Below, in pieces: positions 10,306 through 22,226 of a DNA stretch of 64,000 bases. The DNA is from Gnetum montanum (lineage: Eukaryota > Streptophyta > Gnetopsida > Gnetales > Gnetaceae). The position numbers and the translations under genes are program-made. The notes under the pieces were generated by a model. The model was given only the letters and a program-made list of their open reading frames with translations, ran no database searches and was not told the DNA's origin. The stretch lies in assembly GCA_015680685.1 (NCBI GenBank), contig MNCI01010839.1:44404-108403 (forward strand), given 5' to 3'. Positions within the stretch are counted from its first letter, which is position 1. Every line of letters begins with the position of its first letter.

Positions 10306-12728
10306 TTATTGCTCATGGTCGGAATAGAATATGTTAATGCTAGGTGCTTCAGGTTTGTTATCAAAGTAGATTGTATTAATCACGTATGGTGCCTCTTTGA
10401 TATTTAGCGGATCTTTATACACACCTATGGCCTGGTTTTGCGGTTGGACTGGGTTGGCCTCATCAAAAGTGATCTGACCCCCATCGATCATTCATTGGAT
10501 GTCTTGTTTCAGGGTGAAACAGTAATCTGTGCCATGCCCATTACATTGGTGATAGTCGCAGAAGCGATCCATTCTAAAGCCTTTTGATACTGGGGGCTCA
10601 TCCGGTGTTTCTAAGCTTGGATTCTGAACTAGTTAACAGAACCAATCATGTCTCTAGATAGCAGTAGGGGATAACTGTGTGTGTTTCATTAAACCAGCCT
10701 TTAGGAGTTGGTTAAACAACTGCGATGGTTTCATGGGTAGTGGTGTTTATTGGGAGGGTTCATTCCTCTCAAAGTTTCTTGTACGATTCATTGTTGGGTT
10801 TTGTGATGAGGATGATTCTGGTGTGGTCATGGGAGTGGGTTTAGTGTAATTAGTAGGGGCAACAGGTATTTTTCTTTGTTGTCCCATGTTTGCTAGCTGT
10901 GTTTCTGCCAACGCTACTATAGTTGTTTTAGCCTTTTCTTTATCTTTTTTACTGTGTTGATTCTTAAAGGCTAAATACGTAAGATCGTGGCTATTTTGGG
11001 GCGCCTCCTCTATGTTTTTAATCTATGAAAAGGCTTGATTGAGGTTACGCGCATTGAGATAATATAACTTGGATTTGAAAAAGTCATTAACAGTCCCCTT
11101 TAGAATGGTGAGGAGATACATCTCTAGGATCGGCTCATGGAGCTCATTGAGAGCAGCACTCCATCTTTGGATGAATTTTTGTACGGGTTCTAGAGGTGCT
11201 TATTTGACCTGTATAAGGATGTCAAGTGTTGCTTCAGGTTTCAAGTTATACTTGAACCTAGTAACGAATTGATGTAACAACTCCTCTAGAGAAAATATCG
11301 AGTTTCTTGGCAAGGCCCGATACCAATCAAGTGCTCTCCCTACGAGGGACATAGGGAACACTCGCAAAATGGCATGTGGCCACGCCTGAAGTAATGCGCA
11401 TTCTAGTCTAAATGTTATAAGATGACCATTGGGGCCCATCTCCCCATTATATTTAGTTAGCATAGGCAATGATACACCCTTGGGTAAGGTGAGGGGTGGA
11501 ACGGAAGAGCTGATGGGATCATCGTGATAAAAGTCCACTACCTTCAACTCTCCGTCAGCGGCTGTCTTGAGGCGTTTGACCTCGTCAGTTAGTTCCTACA
11601 TTAGTTTTTTAGCATCAGCCTAGTCTTGAGTGCTAGGTGAGATGGTAGGTTGGGGATGTGGTACAGTGTACATATTGGATTGTTGAATAGTGGGTTGGAA
11701 GACGAAAGTTATGTAGTTGGAGGCTATACTTGCGGGATATTTATAGTGGGTGGTACTAGGGGCGGTACATTGTAGGCGAGGGGTTTCTGTTGTTGTGGTT
11801 TTCCTGGAGGGATGTTGGCCAGTGGAATTTTTTGAGGTGGTATGTTGTAGTGAGGGGGTTGATGTGGTTGAGCACCAATTGCTTCCCATTTCCCGGTCAT
11901 GTTTTGTGTAGGAATCCCGTGAACTTGTTGGGTTACGGCGGTAGAAGGGGCTCCATGAGTTTGGACCTGGGGGATATAATGGGTAGACATAGATGTTGGT
12001 ATCACATGCAGCATCCCGATCACTCGGGATAGGAAGGTTTCTTCTACATTATTTTGAAGGGGTTGTACTTGCGAGGATGGGCCTACGGTTGCAACGGGGA
12101 GAATAACAAGAGGAAGTGTATTGAGTTGCAGGTTGGTTGCAGGAGGAACATGAACAAGTGTGGATGGTTCTTGTTGAGGTATTTGTGCTTGAGTGAATCT
12201 AAATGGTTGAAGGGACGTAGTTTCCCCTGTGGTTGGATGAAACAACGGGTTGACATAGTTTTGTGGACTAAGCGTATGGTACAAATCTTCATGCTCGGAT
12301 TGGGCTGCGAACTCATCCTCCTCTTTCGATTGAGGATTTAGTATAGGCTGATCTAGAGACTAGCTCTTTTGCAAGAGGAGTTGTGTGATGAGCTCAGAGT
12401 AAGGCTCTGGAAGGGGGATGATATCGTATGGGTAAGGAATGAATTCTTGTCCTCCCCTATAGAAAAGTTCGTATTGCCTCTTAACTTCCATTTCGGCTCG
12501 GTCCACGGCTAGGCCGGCTTGTATTTTCACGCATGTGAAATTGTACTAGTCTTGAGTTATAATGTTAGATGATGGGTTCCTCCCTTGTAATCTAAGAGAC
12601 CGGCAGGGCCCCATTGTGGGTTGTACCATGGGCTGTTGAATGGCCATGGTGCCTGCAAGGTCTGTGACCTCGGTGGTTGTAGCGGTGGTGTTTGCGATGT
12701 TCATGATGAACGGTTGAGAATATGACAC
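10306..12728 (-). pseudogene. gag: Element A gag
   Basis: Capsid/nucleocapsid precursor. A Pro/Gln-rich N-terminal half (about 12284-11620) is followed by the gypsy Gag core at 11547-11200 with ALDWYRALPRNSI and EELLHQFVTRFKYNL. Near 10500-10570 a zinc-binding-like motif of Tat/Ogre type is legible: FCDYHQCNGHGTDYCF. The tail ends in NPVQPQNQ, matched by NPVHPKNQ in B and C. Stops and frameshifts break it several times. The N terminus is chosen by alignment to the B and C starts and is approximate; 12546-12728 holds the first legible segment. Confidence 0.82.
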
Positions 12729-12779
12729 AGTGAAGGGATATGCAACTGGTATACCTAGTATGCCATAAACCTACGTTCG

Positions 12780-13370
12780 TGGCGTATAACATATAAACTG
12801 GGTCTCAGTGTATGGGCTTCAACGACCAGCGTATAATGATAGCGTAGACAGCGTATATGTAGACAACGTATAGGTATGCAGCATATAGTGGTAGCGTAGG
12901 GAATCTACGGCATAGAGCGTACAGCGTATACGCTAAGCAACGTATACAGTGTCAGCATACAGCGTAAATAGGGTTACTGCATACATAGTGTAGCGTATAC
13001 GGACGGCAGCGTAGACGAGTCTAAGGCGTAGAGTGTGTAGCATAAACTAAGCAACGTAGACACTGGGACGTATGCAGACAGTAAGTTTTCGACTCAGTAG
13101 CGTAGACGCTAGGAGGTTTGCAAACAAGGTCGGCGTATACTCGATAGCGTAGACGCTGGGAGTTTGCAGATAGGGTCAGCATATACTCTATAGCGTAGAT
13201 GCTGGGAGTTTGCAGACAGGGTCGATGTATACTCGACAGCGTAGTCATTGGGAATTTTGTAGACAGAGTTGGTGTAAGCTCAATAGCGTAGATGCTCAAT
13301 TAGTGTAGACACTGGGAGGTTTGCAGATAGGGTCGGCAAATACTTGACAACGTAGATGCTGGGAGTTCTA
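12780..13370. repeat. Leader of element A: GCGTATAC words and a 46-bp tandem repeat
   Basis: Between gag and the primer-binding site. The right half (about 13099-13360) is a tandem repeat with unit starts at 13099, 13146, 13192, 13238 and 13284 (period 46-47) and a less regular copy at 13349; the unit contains GCGTAGAYGCTGGGAGTTTG. The left half has irregular GCGTATAC words, including a perfect AGCGTATACGCT at 12923-12934. Confidence 0.85.
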
Positions 13371-13397
13371 AAGCATAGTAAGTTTTAGGTAGTTTGG

Positions 13398-13414
13398 CCC
13401 TTCTTCTAGCGCCA
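13398..13414 (-). promoter_or_regulatory. Primer-binding site of element A
   Basis: On the minus strand this reads TGGCGCTAGAAGAAGGG, 6 nt from the LTR end. C has TGGCGCTAAAAGGAGGG at the same place and B a decayed copy. It starts with TGG as expected for pairing to a tRNA 3' CCA; I do not assign the tRNA. Confidence 0.8.
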
Positions 13415-13420
13415 ATTTCT

Positions 13421-14743
13421 TTACCGTCCAAAATCGTCGATCTCCAGCTGGAAGGAAACAGAAATCGGGAGATCTCCAGACATGCAAAAAATATCCTACC
13501 TTCCCTTGAGGGCAAGCTAGAATTGATGAAGGTAGAGTACCTTGAGTGGTCCACACGCGGATCAGGCAAGGATTTCCCCAAACATACACCGAGGTGCTAT
13601 ATGCTAGGTTATATGTGAACGGTGTAACAGATGTAAAACGAAACGTAAACAACGTAACTGGTGTAAACAGAGTGTAAACGTACGAGGGCGTAACTAGTAA
13701 ACATGCAACAATTAATGAAAAATTGTCACAGATTTTAAGAAAAAAATGTAGCAATATTATTGCACAGGGAGAATTACAATGCACCAGTCTAATGCAGTTG
13801 TGGCTTTCACACAAGGCGGACGAATAGCCCCGGTGGATGCAGGGGTGATAGTGTGCTAGTTCAAACTGCAAGCACAACGTAGAAGCTATATGCTTAGTGT
13901 ACAGGGTTGAGGTCTAGTGTACAAGGTTTCTCTTCTAGTTCTTAGCATCTCTATTTTTCTTTATGGTTTGCTCACAATTGCCAACCTCGTTCTAATAAAA
14001 AATTGGGGTTTTTATACAGGTTTAGACGTTAGACTCGGGTTGGGTGACACACGGTGCATTGACTGGGTGCAAAAGAATGAAATGTTACAAGTGTACAATG
14101 TGCTGCATATCCTGGGTGTATACACCGTATCTGCCATCTTGAGCATATACGCTGGTCATATATGCTGTATCTACCATCTTGAGCGTATACACTAGGCATA
14201 TACGTTGTATCTGCCATCTTGAGTGTATACGCTGGGTGTATATGCTGTGCCTACTGGGCATATACGCTAGACGTATACGTTGTGGATGTTGGGTGTATAT
14301 GCTTAGCGTATACACTCTAGGATGCCTGATGTCAACATCTGATTATTGCTCTGTTTATACGAGTTGATGCCTTCTACCAAATCTTGCTCTGAAATGCTGT
14401 TTCTTTGTCGTCTTCGAGGGTTTCATGCCAGGCGTATACGCTGGGCATATACGCTGGGCGTATACTCTGTGAATGTTGGACTTGAGTGTATATGCTAGGC
14501 GTATACACTAAGAATGTGAACTTCGGCGTATACGCTGGGCATGTACGCTGGAAACACATACTTAGTGAAAACTAAGTATGTTGTACTCTGAAGTTGCCAT
14601 TTCTGATGGCAGATGTTGTCGTGGTCGTCAGCGGGCCAAGGAACTGCTCCTCGTCGAGTTCGACTCTGCTTGAAGCTGTTGGTGGGCCCTTAAGCTCGAT
14701 TCTAGTTGGAAATGTACTAAGCTCAGAATTTTGTGGTGTTTCA
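13421..14743 (-). mobile_element. Element A 5' LTR
   Basis: The left end (TTACCGTCC, decayed from TGTAGC) follows the primer-binding site and the right end is GTGGTGTTTCA. It aligns with 1-1338. 14080-14540 is packed with GCGTATACGC palindromes (for example 14432-14441 and 14526-14535) in place of the 181-bp array of A'. Right of 14743 element B pol begins, so this is an insertion boundary. Confidence 0.78.
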
Positions 14744-16597
14744 GGGAATGCAAAACAATAAGCTAAGGGTTGCATTTCCCCAGAGGAGGAAAATAATGAT
14801 AGCAGCAACATTGCCCCCTCACCTGGTCGAGGCATTGTTCAAGTGTAAAGTAGCCTTGAGATTTGGCAGGACGACATTGACAGTGCTAACATGCTCATCT
14901 GGGAATTTGGGGTCTCTGATTGCTTGGTCATCGATGGGTGAGGTCATGAGTTGTGTGGATATAGCTTAACCCTTCGTCGACGATTGGCTCAAATAATGCA
15001 AATTGAATTCCACTGTTATTCATTTCCACTGGGCTATTATACTTCTTTAATATAGATTGTTTGTGATAACTCGGAGTATGTTGCTTTTGCAAATAATGTT
15101 AACTTTGCTACAAAATAGGTAGTGTCTCCATTTTCTCAATGCAAATACCAAGGCAAGATAGTTTTTCTCCACCTCATTATATTTCACCTTGTACACTATC
15201 AATGCATGACTTAGGTAGTACACTAGTATCTCAAATCCATCATCCTGTTTCTGACATAACAATGTTGCGATAGATGTGTCTGAGGTGGCAAGGTAGATGA
15301 AGAAAGGCTTATCCCTCTATGGTGGGTAAATAGTTAGGAGGTGCAAAAGCTCTTCCTTCAGATCATCAAAGAATTATTGGCATTACATCATCCATTCAAA
15401 CTTAACCCCTTTTTTTAAAAGATGTTGCATAGGGTGTAACTTATTAGTCAAATTTGCGATAAATCTTTTGATGAACTGTAATCTATCCTGCAACCCATGC
15501 AGTTCTTTAAGGTTTGTAGGAGGTACCAAGTTGACGATGGCCTTAACTTTATAAGGGTCCACCCGTATTCCAGCCTCTGATACCACAAACCCTAACATGC
15601 ATTCAGTTCTTACCTCGAAGACAAACTTTTTAGGATTGAGACATAAATCATGCATCCGACAAATTGTGAGGACTGCACCTAGATTGTGGGGATGATTAGC
15701 AGATTCTTTAGATTTAACCGCTATATCATCAACTTAGTTGTTTAACATTTCTAAGATGTAGTCACTAAAGATGTAGGTCATGGCTCGCTAGTACATTGCA
15801 CTAACATTTTTCAGCCCAAAATGCATCATAGTATAATAAAGGGTACCCCACGGGGTCATGAAGGTTGTTGTTAACTGATGATTTGGGTTAATGCAAATTT
15901 TATTGTAACTGGAGAAATCATCCATAAAGGATAAGAGAGCATGACCAGCCCTAGTGTCAATAGGTTGATCTATATTCAGAAATGGAAAATTGTCTTTGAT
16001 CGTTGCCTTGTTTAGATCTTGGAAGTCTATACAAATTCGTATTCCTCCCATTTTCTTAGAAACTACAACGATGTTAGATACCCATTTTGAGTAATCAACT
16101 GCTTGGATAAAAGCAGCCTAGTATGGCTTGGTGATTTCACCCCGTACGGCCAGTGCGATCTTTGGTGTAATCCTGTGAGCTTTCTGTTTGACTGCCTTCA
16201 TGCGTAGGTCTAGGATAATGTTGTGTTGTATCAGCCTTGGATCTAAACCGGGCATGTCGCTGTATGACCATGCAAAGACCTTGATGTTGTCTTGCAGAAT
16301 TTTTGCTACATCTTTATGCATTTGCGAATCTAGGAGGGAACTAAGTTTCAACGTTTTCATTTTCCCCCTGGATGTGGTCATAGGTGTTTTGATGAGAGGG
16401 TCCTTAGTTACATCCTCGGCCTCTAAATCTAGGGCTTGGACTAGATGTTATGGCCAATCAAGGGATGTTTCTAAGGATGCTACGGTTCTAACTATGTGTG
16501 ATTCCCAATCTATTAGATCTGGGTTCAATTGTCTTACAAGTTTGCCATGTGGACCTGCTAAAGCTAAAGGTGAAGAGAGATCATGATGCATTTCCAT
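14744..16597 (-). pseudogene. pol: Element B pol: RT, RNase H, start of second RNase H
   Basis: Legible motifs are VFAWSYSDMPGLDP, GGIRICIDFQDLN, HALLSFMDDFSSYNK, MHFGLKN and VDDIAVKSKE; the Tyr codon of YVDD is a stop. LCLNPKKFVFEV, PPTNLKELHGLQDRLQFI and the gypsy RNase H stretch VYYLSHALIVYKVKYNEVEK follow. 14744-15000 aligns with C 41859-42150, the region leading into the second RNase H, and is cut there by the A LTR. The start at 16597 is the first ATG of the conserved block; reading continues upstream to about 16680 in the same frame with one stop, as in C. Confidence 0.88.
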
Positions 16598-16737
16598 TTT
16601 TGTTCTACCTGCCAAGATGAGATGAAAGTCTACTCAAGGATTACTTACTTGTAGCAATTGTGCATAGTGAAAGTTTGCAAAGTAGTAATAATATGAAAGT
16701 ATGATATGAAAGTATGAAATGAAGCTTTAAAATTTTC

Positions 16738-17160
16738 CAGTTTAAGGTCGTGGCGGACCGCGAGGATGTAAAAATGCAAAAATACTAACATAAAGGATAG
16801 AAAACATGCTACTACAAAAATGCAAAACTGCTGATGTAAAAGATGCGAAACTACTAGTTTAATGTCATTGTGGACTTCCAACATGTAAAAGATAAAAATT
16901 GCTAGTTTAAGGTCTTTTCAGACTGCCAGAATGAAAAAGTGTTAAACTGCTAGTTTAAGGTCATTGTGGACCATTAATGAGATTTTTGTTTTATGAAAAT
17001 GCGAATATGAAAATACGAAGCTGTTATTTTAAGGTCTTTTCAAATTGTTAACTAGACATGAAAATACGAAGCTACTAGTTTAAGGTCTTTTCGGACCACT
17101 AACGAGATTTTTTAAAAAAGTGCAAGGCTATTAGTTTATGGTCTTTTTAGATTGCCAACA
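16738..17160. repeat. Spacer array S1 of B
   Basis: About seven units with core AGTTTAAGGTC, a 6-base loop and GACC or GACT, spaced irregularly by AT-rich sequence with ATGAAAATGCGAA-like filler. Position between RT and the antisense-gene promoter equals that of S1 in A and C. Confidence 0.82.
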
Positions 17161-17254
17161 AGATCTTTTTTTTTATTGTGAAGGAAAATGGTTAGTTTCA
17201 AGCATGAAAAGAGTAATCACTCTGGTCTACTCACCCTAATGCAAAATAGTGCTA

Positions 17255-17360
17255 CCATGCCGTGGCGGGCATGCTACACTACACGGAGTCTCTGCATTAA
17301 ATGGAGAGAGAGAATGAAAAGTTTCCCTTTTTAACCATTGTGGCTATAAATAGGGATTAA
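17255..17360 (+). promoter_or_regulatory. Promoter block of antisense gene B, TATA at 17344-17354
   Basis: CTATAAATAGG is a strong TATA box. The about 90 bp upstream match C 44375-44457 (GCATGCTACACT, GCATTAA.TGGAGA, AAGTTTCCCT), so the promoter is conserved between the two elements. Element F starts at 17368, about 14 bp downstream, and now separates it from its gene. Confidence 0.68.
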
Positions 17361-17362
17361 CC

Positions 17363-17367
17363 CCTGG
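17363..17367. repeat. Left target-site duplication of F (CCTGG)
   Basis: CCTGG lies immediately left of the first TGATGAG of F and is repeated at 24377-24381 right after the 3' LTR. Joining the flanks recreates the 5' leader of the antisense gene as seen in C 44466-44500. Confidence 0.92.
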
Positions 17368-18518
17368 TGATGAGATGCGACCTGCATGTGCTGTGATATC
17401 GCATCCCATGCGATATCGCATACGCGATATCGCGTCTNATCGGGCAAAAAGAATAGTGATGAGACGCGACATGCACTGGCCGCGATATCGCGTCTTCTCC
17501 TGCGATATCGCGTATGCGATATCGCGTCCCGCCTTCATATCTATAAATAAGAGGTGGCACTCCCTTCATTTCAAAATCCTGGCTAGAAGTAGCGAAGCTC
17601 TGGCAGATTGATCACTCCAGAGTTAGAATTTTTCCCATGTGCCCGCAGTAGGAGTCCTAGAGTAAACGACTCTTTATTCGAGTAGCTTGTAACCTGAACC
17701 CAAGTTGTGTACAGAAATAAAGATGAACTTGATTGGATAAACCTTGCAGTACATGGTTTTATTGTTGTTTATTTACTTCTTTCCTAGTGCGCACAAGTAT
17801 GACTTGATTACGAGCGTGTACTGACGTCTACGGCTAGTCAAGGAATCGGCTGCTTGTCGCAACGCATGAGTACGACTTGATTATGAGCATTGGCTACTTG
17901 GTAACCCAGTAGCGTATTCCAGGATTCTGCGCTTGGTAATCCCAGTAGTAGTCCGATGTGTACGGCTAGTCGAGGAATCGGCTACTCATTGCTAGGCTAG
18001 AACGTGTGATAAGTACGACTTAGTTACGAGCACCCACGGGTGTGTACGGCTAGCTAAGGAATCGGCTGCTTATCACACTTAAGCTAAATAGGTGCCTCAG
18101 TATGACCACTTCAAGCACTTGCATTACGTGTGGTGATCCCAGTAACGATTAGCGTTTGATAATCCACATTTGCATAGTTCAGGGTGTGTCTGGTAAGTGG
18201 GAACGGATGCNCGGTAATTGGGAACAAATGCTGACGCTAGTTAATTTAGACTTAGATCATTAGTTAGAGTTAGTTAGTTTCTCAACCCTTTCCCCTGATA
18301 GCATAGAAGATAAACCGAAAAATACCAAAACAATCACATACCTCAGACTTGGTTAACCATACACCATGACACTTACAAAGAAGCTTGGGAAGACAATGAA
18401 CGATTAACCCCAAGTGTTTCTTGTGGTGTTAAGGCATTTAGTCTGCGGAGTTCGACCGGATCGCGCGTGCACGCTCGTATTCGTATGGTTGAGTGTAGGG
18501 GTACCTCGCCACTAATCA
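17368..18518 (+). mobile_element. Element F 5' LTR with duplicated start
   Basis: It aligns end to end with 23335-24376 except for two extra stretches: 17368-17456 repeats the LTR start found again at 17457, and a second copy of GGTAATTGGGAACAAATGC follows 18211. Each extra stretch contains a single N (17438, 18211). GCGATATCGC palindromes cluster just upstream of the TATA box CTATAAATAA (17541-17550). Three imperfect repeats of TACGGCTAGTCAAGGAATCG occur near 17840, 17960 and 18044. Confidence 0.92.
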
Positions 18519-18519
18519 T

Positions 18520-18537
18520 TGGCACCGTTGCCGGGGA
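18520..18537 (+). promoter_or_regulatory. Primer-binding site of F, tRNA-Asp type
   Basis: TGGCACCGTTGCCGGGGA begins two bases after the LTR. It differs at one base from TGGCGCCGTTGCCGGGGA, the site complementary to plant tRNA-Asp used by Athila elements. Confidence 0.88.
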
Positions 18538-18666
18538 CTAGGTGTTTTTTTCACCAATTGAACATAAGGGATATCACTCACATCGTTGTGAGCCTAAAAC
18601 GAACCTTAGGGTTAATCAGTTAATTCAAGAACATCAATAACGGTGCAAATTAGCACACCAGTAGAA

Positions 18667-20686
18667 ATGGCTTCTTCTCATGCAATCAACTCACCTAAGG
18701 ACAATACAGGAGAAAGTCAGAATCATACGCATAACCGAAATCAACCATGTCCTTAACAATCCAAAGTCACATATACTCATCCCGATGAGTATGTGCCGGA
18801 TTTTACCTTTGTTTTTCATCAAGATGAGCAACTGCGGTGGAGAGACATGCAAGGTAACATCCCCCCCCCCCTAGATCGCTCTGCTCCCAACATGCTTTTC
18901 TGTGCCTTGGTACAGATTGGCATGCATGAGCTGTTCACAGAATACGTTTTGGATGACCATGACACAAGGGATTATCATCCCACAAATGCCCAACGTATTC
19001 GGGACGAAAGGCAAGAGAGCCAACATTCACTATTGAAGGGCAAGGTTCCCCACATCATTAGTAAAATAGGAGAAGAGGAACCCCTCACGATGGCTTTCTT
19101 AGAAAATGATGTTCCTCCTCCTCACTCTAGTGAAGAGGTTAGGCATCAGGGCCTTAGATCAATGATGCATATTCCAGGCTCTGATCCTCGTGAGCACCAG
19201 CTGTTCACGGCAGGAACAACTACTCACACTAATGACGAACTTGTTGATCGTCACAACGATTGAGGCCAAAGCAGCCGAAGAGAAGGTAAGAAACATCACC
19301 ATGGTGATGGATCCCCTTCTTCTTCTCCTTCATCTCATCATTAACCCTCTCCTTCCACATCTGGGTGCAGCCACCATGAGCATAACGTGGAGAGTAAAGG
19401 TAAAAGAGATGAAATGCCTCGACAGGAAGGTCAAGAGGAGTTAGGACAAGGGCAAGGACGTAGGGAGAGTAGGGAACCACCATGTAGACATCACAGATGT
19501 CATGAAAGAGATGATCATGACAAAGCCCTATTCGCAACCCGAAGCATGCTTGATATTAGAGAGGTAGTTAGGATTCCCACAAGGAATTTAAAGGACAGTA
19601 GGATCAAGCGTTTAGACATAAATAATATCCCACGTTTTGAGGGGGGATACAATGCTGATCCTCAGCATCATTTACAGGCTTCCCACGTTTCCTGTGCCTT
19701 GAAGAACATAGATAATGAGTGGCAGAAACTCAATTTGTTCCCTAGGACACTCACTAAAGAAGCAGAGAGCTAGTACTGGTCCTTAGAACCAGAGACCATC
19801 CGGAGGTGGAGTACGATGCTTGAATTGTTCGACAATAAATATCAAACGTACTCCAGAGTGTCCAATTTGCGTAAGCAGATCCAAGGCTGGAAACAAGGAG
19901 CTTATGAATCCTTGGATGCTGCCATGGCCCGTTATTATACCCTGCTACATCGTTGCCCGGGCCATGGGTACGCTAAATAGGATCAACTTCGCCACCTTGT
20001 GGATGGGCTACGAAATGAAACGAGAAGAACTCTTGGGACTTACGCAGCAAGGGAGACTCTCCCAATTGAGAGCCCATGAAGTTGAAGTTCTGTTGGAACA
20101 AGTAGCGCAAGAAGAGGGTGAGCTACGTAAAAGAGAAAGTGCAGAGGAATACAACTGCAATCCCTCCCTTCGCAAGAAGGGAGTGAAATTATGTGATGAG
20201 GAGGATGAGTCACCACTCGAAGAGTTGGTGAATAGGAAAGCCGTGCCGATCCAAAAGTTAACAACGGAGGTATCGGCTAAGGTAGACCAAATGTGGGATT
20301 CCTTAGACTCACGAATAGAAAAAGTCCTGAAAAATGTAGAGGAGTCTAAGGATGAGAAAAGTACTGACAAAGGAAACGTCAAGCGGAGAAACTTTAACCC
20401 TGCACATAACAAGGGTAAGGGAAAGATCTTTAACTCCGATGAAGCTGAAAATTCTGATTCAGACAATGATGGTGGATGTGAGGTCTGTTACTATGACCAT
20501 CCTAAGGGATGTTGTCCAATTACCTCACATCTGCAGGAGCCTAGGGTGTATGCATTAAATCAAAGACTTAATCAATGGCAAACACCCCGAAGGTTACCTT
20601 ATCCACAAGGTAACCCAAGGCAGTTCCACCAACCCTTAACATATTATCCAAGTGGAACACCTCCACAGCCCATTGGACAACATTAG
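18667..20686 (+). pseudogene. gag: Element F gag
   Basis: Starts MASSHAINSP. After an acidic/charged N-terminal part comes the gypsy Gag core (IPRFEGGYNADPQHHL, WSTMLELFDNKYQ, ESLDAAMARYYTLLHRCPGH). A charged segment (20062-20460) is followed by a CCHC-like knuckle CEVCYYDHPKGCC and a Pro/Gln-rich tail. At least three frame changes and several stops are present, for instance after AES near 19773 and near 19980, so no full product is possible. The arrangement of core, knuckle and DSGSG protease is that of Athila-type gag-pol. Confidence 0.82.
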
Positions 20687-21556
20687 CAATGGCAATACCC
20701 ACAGTCATGGGGGATGCCACCACCAACACATCAGTACCCTTACCGGCAGCCTAATCCTTATGGATATTATGTGTAGCAGCCAGTTTCTCCAGGTGACTCT
20801 ATGGGTCACGCAACCCCCAACCGTCACTACCAAGCTCGGGAGTACTTCAGAAGGACTCCTTCTCCTCCGGGAGACATCCCACATTCCGTCCATCCTCTAA
20901 CTCCACCCGCACCTCTTCCTTAAGTAGTTCCCATAACACCTCCTGCTCCAACAATGCAAGGGGAACTTCCTCCTCAACCGCAACAACGTCACGCTGCGAG
21001 AGCCGTAAATATCCAACCGGGTACTAGTTCTAGCGATAACTGTACAAAGAGGAGATCTTTTTTTCAAAACTAAGACCCCAGAAAGACTCTTGCAACATCA
21101 AGTGGTTGAGGCCATGTACATGCCTCCACCATCTAACACTTCGGAGCACCCTTCAGTCCAAGGGAGTGTAACGCATACGGTTATGTTAACACATACCATA
21201 ACTGACTGGATCAAGGTAGGCCACCTTCCTAGGAAACTAACTGATCCTGGGAGTCTCTTTATTTATTTGCAGATTTTTGGGAATGCACCACATCGAGCTC
21301 TTCTTGACTCAGGTTCCGGAGTCAACTTAATTTCGCAGAAGATGTATCATGCCTAGAACCTGCCCCAACATAAGAAGAGAAACATCCAACTAGAGCTAGC
21401 AGACCAGTCCATCACTATTCCTTTGGGATTAGTGGAGGATGTTATTACCACTGTGTGTGGTTGGTCCTACCCAGCGGATTTCCTAGTGATCGATGTTAAC
21501 AACAACGAAGGGGACTTCCCAATTATAATGGGAAGGGCATGGCTAAGCACAGTAGA
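20687..21556 (+). pseudogene. Element F gag tail and protease fragment
   Basis: 20687-21090 continues the Pro-rich tail with stops. From about 21190 the protease reads RALLDSGSGVNLIS (active-site D-S-G) and later FPIIMGRAWLSTV, ending at the N run. One stop interrupts it near 21355. RT should follow but is hidden by or absent at the gap. Confidence 0.8.
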
Positions 21557-22226
21557 NNNNNNNNNNNNNNNNNNNNNNNNNNNNNNNNNNNNNNNNNNNN
21601 NNNNNNNNNNNNNNNNNNNNNNNNNNNNNNNNNNNNNNNNNNNNNNNNNNNNNNNNNNNNNNNNNNNNNNNNNNNNNNNNNNNNNNNNNNNNNNNNNNNN
21701 NNNNNNNNNNNNNNNNNNNNNNNNNNNNNNNNNNNNNNNNNNNNNNNNNNNNNNNNNNNNNNNNNNNNNNNNNNNNNNNNNNNNNNNNNNNNNNNNNNNN
21801 NNNNNNNNNNNNNNNNNNNNNNNNNNNNNNNNNNNNNNNNNNNNNNNNNNNNNNNNNNNNNNNNNNNNNNNNNNNNNNNNNNNNNNNNNNNNNNNNNNNN
21901 NNNNNNNNNNNNNNNNNNNNNNNNNNNNNNNNNNNNNNNNNNNNNNNNNNNNNNNNNNNNNNNNNNNNNNNNNNNNNNNNNNNNNNNNNNNNNNNNNNNN
22001 NNNNNNNNNNNNNNNNNNNNNNNNNNNNNNNNNNNNNNNNNNNNNNNNNNNNNNNNNNNNNNNNNNNNNNNNNNNNNNNNNNNNNNNNNNNNNNNNNNNN
22101 NNNNNNNNNNNNNNNNNNNNNNNNNNNNNNNNNNNNNNNNNNNNNNNNNNNNNNNNNNNNNNNNNNNNNNNNNNNNNNNNNNNNNNNNNNNNNNNNNNNN
22201 NNNNNNNNNNNNNNNNNNNNNNNNNN
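21557..22226. other. Assembly gap, 670 N
   Basis: Unbroken run of N inside element F. Its true length cannot be judged; the complete pol of an Athila-like element would need several kb. Confidence 0.99.

Larger units (their letters stand above)
1339..14743 (-). mobile_element. Element A: Tat/Ogre-like Ty3/gypsy element with antisense gene
   Basis: Read on the minus strand from right to left it has a 5' LTR (13421-14743), primer-binding site (13398-13414), leader repeats, gag, protease, a spacer array, an opposite-strand gene (3630-7899), a second spacer array and RT. It is cut off in the gypsy-type RNase H at 1339 by the A' LTR, so integrase and 3' LTR are off window or lost. The right LTR end at 14743 abuts second-RNase-H sequence of element B, which makes A an insertion in B. 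All reading frames carry stops, so A is not autonomous. Confidence 0.75.

Noticed and set aside
13368-13877. 169-codon minus-strand frame
   Set aside because: Spans the primer-binding site and LTR start of A; chance open frame in the LTR.
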